Part shown: one piece after another, positions 34,693 through 41,847 of the stretch
How the letters are laid out: every line of letters begins with the position of its first letter
Numbering within the stretch: the stretch's first letter is position 1
Assembly (NCBI GenBank): GCA_910585905.1
Contig: CAJUID010000028.1
Location: forward strand, 1-41,847
Direction: 5' to 3'
DNA: 41,847 nucleotides
Source of the DNA: an uncultured Lachnospiraceae bacterium
GTDB lineage: Bacteria; Bacillota; Clostridia; Lachnospirales; Lachnospiraceae
Position numbers and translations under genes: made by a program
The notes under the pieces: model-generated
What the model was told of the DNA's origin: nothing
Database searches by the model: none
Seen by the model: the letters and a program-made list of their open reading frames with translations, nothing else

Positions 34693-34742
34693 AAAGAACT
34701 GTAAAGAAATAATATCTAGATATTATTTCTTTACAGTTCTTT
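34693..34742. repeat. 50-bp perfect palindrome in the nrdD leader
   Basis: The 25 bases at 34693-34717 (beginning AAAGAACTGTAAAG) are the exact reverse complement of 34718-34742, with no central spacer. It lies about 40 bp upstream of the nrdD start and just downstream of the promoter, so it is transcribed and would fold into a long AU-rich hairpin. No recognisable element family. Confidence 0.9.
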
Positions 34743-34759
34743 TCCCAAACACAAGGGTA

Positions 34760-34788
34760 ATTATAGCATTGGGATTTGAAAAAGTCCA
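34760..34788 (-). promoter_or_regulatory. nrdDG promoter
   Basis: On the minus strand TGGACT (34788-34783), 17 bp, TATAAT (34765-34760). The -35 is overlapped by the proximal NrdR box. Transcription would start near 34753, about 100 bp upstream of nrdD. Confidence 0.65.
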
Positions 34789-34832
34789 CTATATCTTGTT
34801 ACTTTTGCAAACTTTTTCACTAAATATAGTAG
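34786..34832. promoter_or_regulatory. Tandem NrdR boxes upstream of nrdDG
   Basis: Two 16-bp sites, 34786-34801 (minus strand TAACAAGATATAGTGG) and 34817-34832 (minus strand CTACTATATTTAGTGA), lie 15 bp apart. Each matches the NrdR consensus ACACTATATATAGTGT at about 11-12 positions. The spacing of 31 bp, three helical turns, is the known NrdR layout. Confidence 0.75.
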
Positions 34833-34880
34833 GAACTCCCATTCTACTAAGCACTACTCATGTAGTCAAATTTTGGCAGT

Positions 34881-35927
34881 TTACTCTCTCATAATCTGTT
34901 CCAAATACATTGAAAATGCAGACGGTATACTGTATTTATTCTGAATTTCCTCCACATCAGCCCACACAAACTTCTGTGAAATATCTCCCTTTAACTCCTG
35001 CAGATGAACCAAATAGCCTAGCATATGCCATTCCACGTGGGAAAAAATGTGTTTTCCACTTCCAAGCAACTCTACCTGGCCTAAATCGGCCCCCCACTCC
35101 CTAAGAACCGGTTTCACATTCTCCAAAGGCAGCTTACCTTCTCTGGATGGAAATTCCCAAAGCCCGGCAAGAAGCCCCTTTTCTGGGCGCTGCCTTATCA
35201 AATATTTCCCCTGATACTCCAATAAAAAAACAGTTCTATCCTCTATCTTTCTCGCCTTCTTAGCCGGCTTTACCGGAAACGAAAGCATTGTCCCATCCCT
35301 TCTGGCATGACAACACTCTGCAACCGGACATCTATCACAAAGAGGCATCCCATTTGGAAGGCAGACGGACGCCCCAAGATCCATTAAAGCCTGATTAAAC
35401 TCTCCTGGATGCTCCTGCGGCACTGCCTCCCCAACCGCATCGCGAATCCTTTTTTTCACCTTTCCCGCTGTAATATCACTTCCATCAGCGAATAATCTCG
35501 TATAAATCCGGTATACATTGCCATCTACAGCCGGAACCCTTTTCTGAAACGCAATAGAAGCAATAGCCCCAGCCGTATATTCTCCGACACCTGGAAGTTT
35601 TAGCAGCAGCTCATAATCCTCTGGAAAATTCCCCCCACATTCCTGCATAACCATCTGCGCAGCCTTTTTAAGGTTACGGGCACGGTTATAATATCCAAGC
35701 CCCTGCCACAGCTTTAAGAGCTCACCCTCAGAAACCTCCGCTAAATCGCCTACTGACGGAAGCCTTTTCAAAAATCGGGCATAATAGTCCTTTACCGCCT
35801 CCACCCTTGTCTGCTGCAGCATAATCTCAGATACCCATACATGATAAGGATTCTGGTCTCTGCGCCAGGGAAGGTCCCTTTTATTTTTGGCATACCAGTC
35901 AAGCAGTAGATCAACTACTTCCTTCAT
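34881..35927 (-). CDS. mutY: A/G-specific adenine DNA glycosylase MutY
   Basis: Removes adenine mispaired with 8-oxoguanine. 348 residues. Catalytic E34 (VSEIMLQQT), the helix-hairpin-helix LPGVGEYTAG (111-120) and D135 (VPAVDGNVYR) are present. The iron-sulfur cysteines are C189, C197, C200 and C206, and a C-terminal MutT-like domain follows. AGGAG precedes the ATG. It begins 13 bp after the sigma-like gene, so the two form an operon. Confidence 0.96.
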   Translation of the reverse strand: MKEVVDLLLDWYAKNKRDLPWRRDQNPYHVWVSEIMLQQTRVEAVKDYYARFLKRLPSVGDLAEVSEGELLKLWQGLGYYNRARNLKKAAQMVMQECGGNFPEDYELLLKLPGVGEYTAGAIASIAFQKRVPAVDGNVYRIYTRLFADGSDITAGKVKKRIRDAVGEAVPQEHPGEFNQALMDLGASVCLPNGMPLCDRCPVAECCHARRDGTMLSFPVKPAKKARKIEDRTVFLLEYQGKYLIRQRPEKGLLAGLWEFPSREGKLPLENVKPVLREWGADLGQVELLGSGKHIFSHVEWHMLGYLVHLQELKGDISQKFVWADVEEIQNKYSIPSAFSMYLEQIMRE

Positions 35928-35940
35928 AAATTTATTCTCC

Positions 35941-36807
35941 TTATTCTGCCTGTGCCACCCTCTTTGCGTCTTCTGACAGCCCCATAATATCTTTTATCTC
36001 ATCCCTGGATATCTTTGTATATTCCGAAAGCTCCTCAACAGTAGGCATCCTCCCCATTTCCTCTGCCATGTATTTTGCCGCCTCATGCAAAAGATTTGTC
36101 TTAGCAAGCATTGCACTTTCCCAGTCCTTTGACTCAGTCATCTCATCAATATAAATCTCCATTGCATGTGTTATTTCCAGATTAAGCGTCCCAAAGAATT
36201 TTTCATAGTCCAGACTGCCATTTTTCAAAATATATTCCTGTCGGTTTTGTCCAATAATCTGTATTGCCGTCATTAACCCTACATTGCCCTCGGCGATAAT
36301 CTCATCCATTGCGACATTCCTTTTTTGATATTTTCCGGCCAGCTCTACTACTTTCTGAAGATAATTCTCTATAATCACACCCCTTACCGAGTCATCCCCC
36401 TTCAAAAAGCCTAAGATCGTATCCTCTGCCTCTTCCAGCCGCCCATGAAATTTTGCAATCTCCATTCGGTATAACCGCATGTTGGCTTCTCTGCGGTTCC
36501 CCTTTTCTAAATCAGACTTACCCTTAGCATCCGCTTTTCCTAGACCTTCCTTTTTAGAATTTCTATCCGTAACCTTTCTAGAGATTTTCTGTCCACCCTT
36601 AGACTGTTTGTCCGGTACAAAATGATATCCTTCCACCGTAATATGGTTCTCACCAAGATAATGATACACAGCTTGCATTTTTTCCTCGGAAAGCCCGTCC
36701 TCACCAAGATATTTTCTAATCTCTTCCTTAGTCAAATGATTCCCCTGGGAATTAGCAATCGCCCTAATCTCTTGTAACGTTTCCAAAAATTTACTCTGCT
36801 CTTCCAT
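35941..36807 (-). CDS. Truncated sigma-70-like protein lacking regions 2.4 and 4
   Basis: 288 residues with partial likeness to a primary sigma factor. The N-terminus resembles region 1.1 (LTKEEIRKYLGEDGLSEEK). A Lys/Gly-rich linker follows (about 65-105). A core-binding helix like region 2.1-2.2 is present (MDEIIAEGNVGLMTAIQI, about 167-184). A region 3-like end reads EMGRMPTVEELSEYTKIS. The DNA-melting and -10 contact regions (2.3-2.4) are not recognisable, and the chain stops before any region 4. It may bind core RNA polymerase without recognising promoters, as a competitor or modulator. It is co-transcribed with mutY. No close functional precedent is known to me. Confidence 0.7.
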   Translation of the reverse strand: MEEQSKFLETLQEIRAIANSQGNHLTKEEIRKYLGEDGLSEEKMQAVYHYLGENHITVEGYHFVPDKQSKGGQKISRKVTDRNSKKEGLGKADAKGKSDLEKGNRREANMRLYRMEIAKFHGRLEEAEDTILGFLKGDDSVRGVIIENYLQKVVELAGKYQKRNVAMDEIIAEGNVGLMTAIQIIGQNRQEYILKNGSLDYEKFFGTLNLEITHAMEIYIDEMTESKDWESAMLAKTNLLHEAAKYMAEEMGRMPTVEELSEYTKISRDEIKDIMGLSEDAKRVAQAE

Positions 36808-36885
36808 TTCTCCTCTTTTCTATCCCACTTTTTAAAAAATAACCTCCGCTAATGATTGTCCCCCCTCCTATCCCTCAAGTTAAGA

Positions 36886-36917
36886 AGAGAACCAACACAC
36901 CTTCGTATCGGTTCTCT
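36886..36917. terminator. Terminator-like hairpin after flavin reductase gene
   Basis: AGAGAACC (36886-36893) pairs with GGTTCTCT (36910-36917). It begins 27 bp past the flavin reductase-like stop, before the sigma-like gene. On the minus strand TCTTAACTT follows, only weakly U-rich. Confidence 0.55.
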
Positions 36918-36943
36918 CAAAGAATTATCAGCAAATAATTAAT

Positions 36944-37450
36944 CTACCGTGCCAGTACATCTGTAATCTCTGCAACATACATATCATGGTAATCGCCAGA
37001 TGCATACCATAACTTATCAATAGCATTATCAAGAAATTGATCCTTCCGTATTGGAGTTTTTGACATAACACGGCAAATCATGATCATACTCCCCTCGTCA
37101 ATATAAGGGACTCCATTATGGTATCCCACATGTACCCCTGCTTCTTTTATTTTATCTTCATCTCTTCCAGATACACTGCCTAAAAATTTCATTTCCTTTC
37201 GGAATTTTCCTTCTGGAAAACTTAGGGAAAAATATCCCTCTCTGTCAACAAATTCCTTGGTAAAACGGCTCTCCCTGATAAATACGTACACAACATTTTT
37301 ACCCCACAAAACTCCAACGCCGCCCCATGACGCTGTCATGGTATTTGCTTTTTCCTCATTTCCTGCAGTTACAAGCATCCAGTCCTTTCCTATCATATGA
37401 AATGGATTAACCTCTAGCTGGTCAAAATCAACTGGCTGAAAACTATGCAT
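36944..37450 (-). CDS. Flavin reductase-like FMN-binding protein
   Basis: 168 residues with the flavin reductase-like split-barrel fold. Typical segments are LVTAGNEEKANTMTASWGG (about 27-45) and VVYVFIRESRFTKEFVD (about 53-69), followed by FSLSFP and the GSVSGRDEDK segment. The likely cofactor is FMN; the partner and substrate are unknown, and some relatives have no known reductase activity. The ATG at 37450 has a short purine-rich stretch upstream (GATGAGAGGAAG). It is monocistronic. Confidence 0.85.
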   Translation of the reverse strand: MHSFQPVDFDQLEVNPFHMIGKDWMLVTAGNEEKANTMTASWGGVGVLWGKNVVYVFIRESRFTKEFVDREGYFSLSFPEGKFRKEMKFLGSVSGRDEDKIKEAGVHVGYHNGVPYIDEGSMIMICRVMSKTPIRKDQFLDNAIDKLWYASGDYHDMYVAEITDVLAR

Positions 37451-37932
37451 CTTCCTCTCATCCTTTCTACAAATCCTAATAAAACAACAGGTTTCAAATA
37501 CCGCAAAAATCCTTCGTGCCGCCTGCGGCGGCTCAAATAGGCATGAAAAATGCTGTTTTGCATTTTTCCAAGTTGAAATCGTAATAGTTATTGAACTGTG
37601 TTCTTTACTGCCTTAAGATTATTACAATCTCAACCTAACTATTCCCACAAAATTTGCAACCTTTATAAGAATAATCTCCCTACCACCTAAGTATAACTAA
37701 AATATGGCAAATTTCAATATTTGTTACCATATTTTCACTTAATCTTTAGAAGTTACTATTCACGGCCATTCTAAACATTATGTGTACAACCAGCCCCTAT
37801 ACCGTCTGCCACTGCAAAATCAGCAGCTTTTATTTTACTCATACTGTCTACTACGCACAAATTCAACCTTTTTTGTGTTATAATGATTTCATTATGTTTT
37901 TTAGTTCTCATCATTTCATCAGGAGGATTGTT
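37451..37932. other. Intergenic region upstream of YihY-family gene
   Basis: No gene is seen. It holds the GC-rich palindrome GCCGCCTGCGGCGGC (near 37518-37532) and a perfect hairpin of GAAAAATGC with GCATTTTTC (37545-37568). A TATAAT at 37879-37884 may be the -10 of the next gene. An open frame continuing upstream of 37933 has no ribosome binding site. Confidence 0.5.
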
Positions 37933-38796
37933 ATGAATAATATAATTGAAAAGGTTCAGGCAAAGAAACCAGTTAAATTATTTTTACAGTTCGGCGAACA
38001 TATTGAAGATTGTGCATTGTCTATCCATTCTGGACACACCGCATTCTTTTTTATGTTGTCTTTTTTTCCTTTTATGCTGTTTCTTTTTGCCATCCTTCGG
38101 ATTACTCCATTAACAGAAGAATTCTTTTCTGATTTTCTACCAAATATTATTCCATTATCTTTTCACGATTTTATTGGAAACTTAATACACGATATCTATG
38201 CTGCAAGCAATGGGCAACTCTTGTCATTCTCTATTATTAGTGCAGTATGGCTTGGTTCCAAATCATTTTTATCACTGATCCAGGGCCTTAATTCAATGTA
38301 CCAGCAAAAAGAATCCAGAAATTTCATTATGCTGCGAATTTTTGCATTTATCTACAGCATACTCTTTGCCCTACTATTAATTGCCACACTTGGACTTTTG
38401 GTATTTGGCAACTGGATTTACACACATATTATCCAGAGCTTTCCGTTTGTTGCCTCTATCACAAAAAATATTATAAATTTCAGAATGTTAATCGGTTTTT
38501 TTGCACTTTTTATTATATTTCTTCTTATGTACTACGTTTTACCGAATTGTAAGTGGAAGCTTCGCAGCCACATCCCAGGAGCATTTCTAGCATCACTGGG
38601 TTGGCTTCTTTTTTCATGGCTCTACTCCTACTATGTAGACTATTTTAGTAATTACTCCGCCTTCTATGGCACCATGACTACAATAGCACTTCTAATGGTA
38701 TGGCTCTATGCCTGCATGTATATTCTGTTTTTTGGTGGCATTCTAAATGACCATTTAAAACAGAAAAGAGAACAAAAAATAAAAGAAAGCAAGTAA
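37933..38796 (+). CDS. YihY/UPF0761 family membrane protein
   Basis: 287 residues with about six membrane helices (for example LSFFPFMLFLFAILRI and LLALLLIATLGLLVFG-like segments). The HSGHTAFFFMLSFFPFMLF stretch and the late PNCKWKLRSHIPGAFLAS segment are typical of the YihY/BrkB family. This family was once annotated as RNase BN, which is incorrect. The ATG at 37933 has AGGAGG six bases upstream. It converges with the SpoIID-domain gene with only 11 bp between the stops. Transport or lipid-related roles are proposed for relatives, without proof here. Confidence 0.9.
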   Translation: MNNIIEKVQAKKPVKLFLQFGEHIEDCALSIHSGHTAFFFMLSFFPFMLFLFAILRITPLTEEFFSDFLPNIIPLSFHDFIGNLIHDIYAASNGQLLSFSIISAVWLGSKSFLSLIQGLNSMYQQKESRNFIMLRIFAFIYSILFALLLIATLGLLVFGNWIYTHIIQSFPFVASITKNIINFRMLIGFFALFIIFLLMYYVLPNCKWKLRSHIPGAFLASLGWLLFSWLYSYYVDYFSNYSAFYGTMTTIALLMVWLYACMYILFFGGILNDHLKQKREQKIKESK

Positions 38797-38807
38797 AAAT
38801 CACGGCT

Positions 38808-40346
38808 TTACATTTCCTCATTCAATTTATTTAAGCTCATAATCTTTGTTCCCGCAAAGTAATGTGAAAGAATCTCCTGATAATCCTTTCCAAGCTTTGC
38901 CATTTTTTCAGCACCACACTGGCTCATTCCAGCCCCATGGCCAAAACCGCCTCCAATAAATTCAAATGCTGCCTCATCATCCTTAACAGCATCCGCTATA
39001 TAAAACGCCGCACTTGGCAAAAGCGACATAGTAGTTTCCGATTTTCCTTCATTATAAGTAACCTGCTCATAAATTGGTGCAAGCACTTTGCGGATATTAT
39101 ACTGTGTGCATACTTTTACCACATTTTTCTTTCCCACTAAAACAATTTCTGTAACTAAACCACTTTTTTCCCTTTTTTCCACACGTATCTTTTTCAGCAT
39201 ACCAAGAGACTTCAATGGTTTCTGTACATAACTTCCATTTTTTTTCTGCGTCAAAACAAGAGAAGGATTGGAGGCATAGCAGGAAGCAACTGCCGCATCA
39301 ATTCTTCTGGAAAGACTCTTTCGCCCAATCACAACACTCCAGCGATACCATGCTGAATCACTGTCATAAGTATCATAATACGTCTTATTAATAAAATTCT
39401 CAAAGTTCTCTTCCTCCGAGAGGTTCAAACTCTGAACGCCGCTTTTTTTACGGCTCTTTTCGGTAATTTGAAAACATTCCTTCAGGTAAGAAACCTGAGA
39501 CGGTGTATTCCAGACATCCTGCCCAGATGCGGAATATCCCCATGAAGTAGAATAATAATATACCTGAATCACTGCTCCCTTTTTATTTGTGAGAACCATT
39601 CCTTTCGTGCTATTTACAGCTTTCCGTGATCTTGAATCCTCTGGTACATTATTGTAGACCTGACATGCAACGCTGTCATCCAAATCCGCATGATATTTGT
39701 CATACCGAGTTGATTTCATCTGCTGGTATGCATAACTTCTGGCGCAAACTGCCTGCGCCTTAAGAGCATCCATCTTGCTGCTTGTTGAGAGTTCACTCGG
39801 CACTACTGCATATAAATACTCTTCCAACGGAAGTTTATTGGTCAATAACAACCCATTGTTATTCCATGTAACCTGCAAAGTATGACGGTAAGAAGGATGA
39901 ATATTTTGCCGTTCAATAGACAACACTTTTAGTTTTGCGCCATCTGAAGGCGTAATAATAATCTTTTTCTTTTTCAGCGCATTGTTCCCTGCAGAATATT
40001 GAATAGTATCTCCCGCTCCATACCGTTTTTCCTTTCCGTCTACTGCAACAGTAAATGGCTTAGTAGATGTAACCTTTACTTTATTATGAAAAAGGGATGC
40101 AAAATGATCAGTCATTAAAAGCACTCTGACATTAATATCCTCTGTCACCTTTTTCTTTTTTACCTTCCCCTTTTCATTTCCCCCCTGCTGCTCTTTCGTT
40201 TCTTCTCTTTTTACTGTTTCCGTCCTATGGTCAGAGACATTTCTCCTGCCTGCTTCCACGATTAGGCATACAAGTACGAGAACAGATAAAACCAGAATGA
40301 GCATAATCTGCTTTGTTCTTGTTTCTCTCATTATAATCTTGTCCAT
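38808..40346 (-). CDS. SpoIID/LytB domain protein
   Basis: 512 residues with an N-terminal membrane anchor (about 14-28, LILVLSVLVLVCLIV) and a charged linker rich in Lys/Glu. The SpoIID-type amidase enhancer/lytic transglycosylase domain has VVPSELS (about 185-191) with its Glu, DALKAQAVCARSYA (about 196-209), and a C-terminal FGHGAGMSQCGA (about 470-481). SpoIID cleaves denuded peptidoglycan during spore engulfment. This protein is longer than the ~340 residues of B. subtilis SpoIID and may be a paralogue. ATGs at 40346 and 40331 are both possible; neither has a strong ribosome binding site. Confidence 0.88.
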   Translation of the reverse strand: MDKIIMRETRTKQIMLILVLSVLVLVCLIVEAGRRNVSDHRTETVKREETKEQQGGNEKGKVKKKKVTEDINVRVLLMTDHFASLFHNKVKVTSTKPFTVAVDGKEKRYGAGDTIQYSAGNNALKKKKIIITPSDGAKLKVLSIERQNIHPSYRHTLQVTWNNNGLLLTNKLPLEEYLYAVVPSELSTSSKMDALKAQAVCARSYAYQQMKSTRYDKYHADLDDSVACQVYNNVPEDSRSRKAVNSTKGMVLTNKKGAVIQVYYYSTSWGYSASGQDVWNTPSQVSYLKECFQITEKSRKKSGVQSLNLSEEENFENFINKTYYDTYDSDSAWYRWSVVIGRKSLSRRIDAAVASCYASNPSLVLTQKKNGSYVQKPLKSLGMLKKIRVEKREKSGLVTEIVLVGKKNVVKVCTQYNIRKVLAPIYEQVTYNEGKSETTMSLLPSAAFYIADAVKDDEAAFEFIGGGFGHGAGMSQCGAEKMAKLGKDYQEILSHYFAGTKIMSLNKLNEEM

Positions 40347-40519
40347 TTCTATAAAGTCAATTCAACATCTCCACAGCCTTCTGCGAGATATCGGTCTACG
40401 CGGCACTTTAGGGCATGTCTGGACAAAATTGCCCAGACAAAATCCCCTACCACTTTATCTTATTCGGTATCTCCTGTCAAATAGAACTTCAAAAAATAGA
40501 AGCCATCCAATACATAATA

Positions 40520-41038
40520 CTAACATTTCTCCGGTTCTGGATAATCTTCACCAAATGTATCCACTGTCACTTTATTCATAATCTGTGGATCTATCGGAGC
40601 ATCCATATAATTTGTATCAGTCCCTGCTATTTTGTCAACAACCTCTATTCCCTCTGTCACTTTTCCAAACGCGGCATACGCCCCATCTAAATGCGGTGCA
40701 TCCTGATGCATAATAAAAAACTGGGAACCTGCTGAATCAGGCATCTGGGAACGCGCCATAGATAGCACACCCCTAGTATGCTTTAAGTTATTTTCAAAAC
40801 CATTTTGCGCAAATTCTCCTTTAATAGAATAACCTGGCCCGCCGGTACCAACGCCATCTGGATCACCACCTTGAATCATAAACCCTGATATTACTCTATG
40901 AAAAATAATACCATCATAAAATCCCTTTTGAATCAATGAAATAAAGTTATTTACGGAATTTGGAGCAATCTCCGGATAAAGTTCCGCCTTTATTGTCCCT
41001 GCTGTTGTCTCAAATGTAACTACTGGGTTCTGTGCCAT
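40520..41038 (-). CDS. Peptidyl-prolyl cis-trans isomerase (cyclophilin)
   Basis: Cytoplasmic single-domain cyclophilin of 172 residues, with FHRVISGFMIQGGDP (about 53-67), the GSQFFIMHQDAPHLDGAYAAFG run and VVDKIAG. No signal peptide. The ATG at 41038 has GGAGG five bases upstream; the in-frame ATG at 41074 does not. It lies 174 bp upstream of the SpoIID-domain gene, and that gap holds the inverted repeat GTCTGG (40419-40424) / CCAGAC (40433-40438). Confidence 0.95.
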   Translation of the reverse strand: MAQNPVVTFETTAGTIKAELYPEIAPNSVNNFISLIQKGFYDGIIFHRVISGFMIQGGDPDGVGTGGPGYSIKGEFAQNGFENNLKHTRGVLSMARSQMPDSAGSQFFIMHQDAPHLDGAYAAFGKVTEGIEVVDKIAGTDTNYMDAPIDPQIMNKVTVDTFGEDYPEPEKC

Positions 41039-41146
41039 AATATCCTCCATTTCTGAAAGTGAAACCTTGTCCACCTTTACATTAAATATTTTATCCTATC
41101 TATGATAACGAAAAGTGCCGTTCTTGTAAAGTTAATTCGCAAAGGT

Positions 41147-41175
41147 TTGACACAAAAAAATATTTCCGCTAAAAT
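41147..41175 (+). promoter_or_regulatory. Sigma-A promoter of shikimate kinase-like gene
   Basis: TTGACA (41147-41152), 17 bp, TAAAAT (41170-41175). The -35 is perfect. It lies 35 bp upstream of the ATG. Confidence 0.75.
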
Positions 41176-41210
41176 TAAAAACATACATTTACAAATATGA
41201 GGTATTAAAG

Positions 41211-41711
41211 ATGGATAATATTATTTTAATTGGTATGCCTGGCGCCGGAAAAAGTACAGTTGGCGTTGTCCTTGCCAAAAAATTAGGATATGCATTTTTA
41301 GATTCTGATTTACTAATGCAAGAACGTGAAAAAAAACTCTTACACGAAATTATTGAAGAAAAAGGACTTGATGTATTTAAAAAATTAGAAAATGAAGTAA
41401 ACACTAGCATTCTGACAGAGCATACAATTATCGCTACAGGAGGAAGTGTAATTTATGGCATAGAAGCCATGATGCACCTAAAATCACTTGGCTCTGTATT
41501 CTATTTAAAATTAGACTACGAAGAACTACAAAACCGTCTAGGTAATTTGACGGAAAGAGGTGTTGCAATCCATTCTGAGCAAACACTGAAAGATTTATAT
41601 GAAGAACGTACCCCTCTCTATGAAAAATATGCAGATATTACGATAGACTGCTCCAAAAAAACTATACGCGAAATTGTTTTAGAGCTAACTGATCTTCTAT
41701 ATTATAAATAG
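41211..41711 (+). CDS. Shikimate kinase-like protein
   Basis: 166 residues with the shikimate kinase fold. Walker A is GMPGAGKST (8-16), D31/D33 lie in LDSD, and an R-x-P-x-Y lid motif is near the C-terminus (ERTPLYEKYAD). Two usual substrate-site residues are altered: the FR..E motif reads FKKLE (56-60), with Lys for the shikimate-binding Arg, and the GGG of the third motif reads ATGGSV. It may be a shikimate kinase that tolerates these changes or a related kinase with another substrate. GAGGT precedes the ATG. It is monocistronic, with its own promoter and terminator. I therefore leave the symbol blank. Confidence 0.75.
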   Translation: MDNIILIGMPGAGKSTVGVVLAKKLGYAFLDSDLLMQEREKKLLHEIIEEKGLDVFKKLENEVNTSILTEHTIIATGGSVIYGIEAMMHLKSLGSVFYLKLDYEELQNRLGNLTERGVAIHSEQTLKDLYEERTPLYEKYADITIDCSKKTIREIVLELTDLLYYK

Positions 41712-41753
41712 GAAAGAACATTGTCTAAAGAGCATCCATACATTATATATATT

Positions 41754-41785
41754 AAAAAGGGCATAGCCAACGCTAATGCCCTTTT
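41754..41785 (+). terminator. Terminator after shikimate kinase-like gene
   Basis: AAAAGGGCAT (41755-41764) pairs with ATGCCCTTTT (41776-41785), the second arm ending in a T run. It is 43 bp past the stop. Confidence 0.8.
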
Positions 41786-41847
41786 ATAAAACGATACCTT
41801 CAAAACTGCATACTGAACTCCATCCTACTACCCTGACTCCTGCACTT

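Noticed and set aside
37495..37570. Possible sixth copy of the repeat family (TTTCAAATACCGC)
   Set aside because: Only the first few bases resemble the family; the inner hairpins and 3' end are absent.
22896..37766. 16-base exact repeat AGTTACTATTCACGGC at 22896-22911 and 37751-37766
   Set aside because: About 0.4 such pair is expected by chance in a window this size, and the flanks are unrelated.

Overview
The window looks like chromosomal DNA from an anaerobic, probably motile member of the Lachnospiraceae (Clostridia). The evidence is AT-rich DNA with AGGAGG-type ribosome binding sites, a class III (oxygen-sensitive) ribonucleotide reductase, a YjfB-type putative motility protein, BspA-like leucine-rich repeat proteins, and a Gram-positive rimP-nusA-ylxR-ylxQ-infB-rbfA cluster. 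Most genes lie on the minus strand. No rRNA, tRNA, CRISPR array, prophage or transposase gene was found. The last ~60 bases resemble an rRNA leader or spacer, but only weakly.

Layout. 1-903: no gene, two copies (A, B) of a structured repeat and several hairpins. 904-5239: tatD, repeat copy C beside an unidentified short ORF, a CPBP membrane protease, and lon with a CIRCE (HrcA) operator upstream. 5866-7694: an ECF sigma factor translationally coupled to a single-pass membrane partner. 7841-13990: an export/sensing module read on the minus strand: LytTR response regulator, AgrC-like kinase, three ABC permease genes, ABC ATPase and a membrane-anchored protein. The third permease is split by repeat copy D. 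14019-22728: ribF, truB, nrnA, then (after a terminator) rbfA, infB, ylxQ, ylxR, nusA, rimP, listed left to right and transcribed in the opposite order. 22901-23306: a decayed HAD hydrolase. 23366-28140: two secreted leucine-rich repeat proteins, an unrecognised membrane protein, and repeat copy E. 28179-31740: yjfB, then tpiA, pgk and gap (transcribed gap-pgk-tpiA). 31922-34653: nrdG and nrdD behind a promoter with a tandem NrdR-box pair and a 50-bp perfect palindrome in the leader. 34881-38796: mutY, a truncated sigma-70-like protein, a flavin reductase-like protein and a YihY-family membrane protein. 38808-41711: a SpoIID-domain protein, a cyclophilin and a shikimate kinase-like gene with altered substrate-site residues.

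The most unusual content is a family of five ~105-140 bp structured repeats, all in the same orientation. One copy interrupts a permease gene so cleanly that deleting 141 bp restores one open frame. Its 3' hairpin shows a compensatory base-pair change between copies. The other main points are regulatory: CIRCE at lon, NrdR boxes and the palindrome at nrdD, a repeated CTTAAGAT motif upstream of a BspA-like gene, an operator-like palindrome at gap, and a terminator-like hairpin in the rimP-nusA leader.
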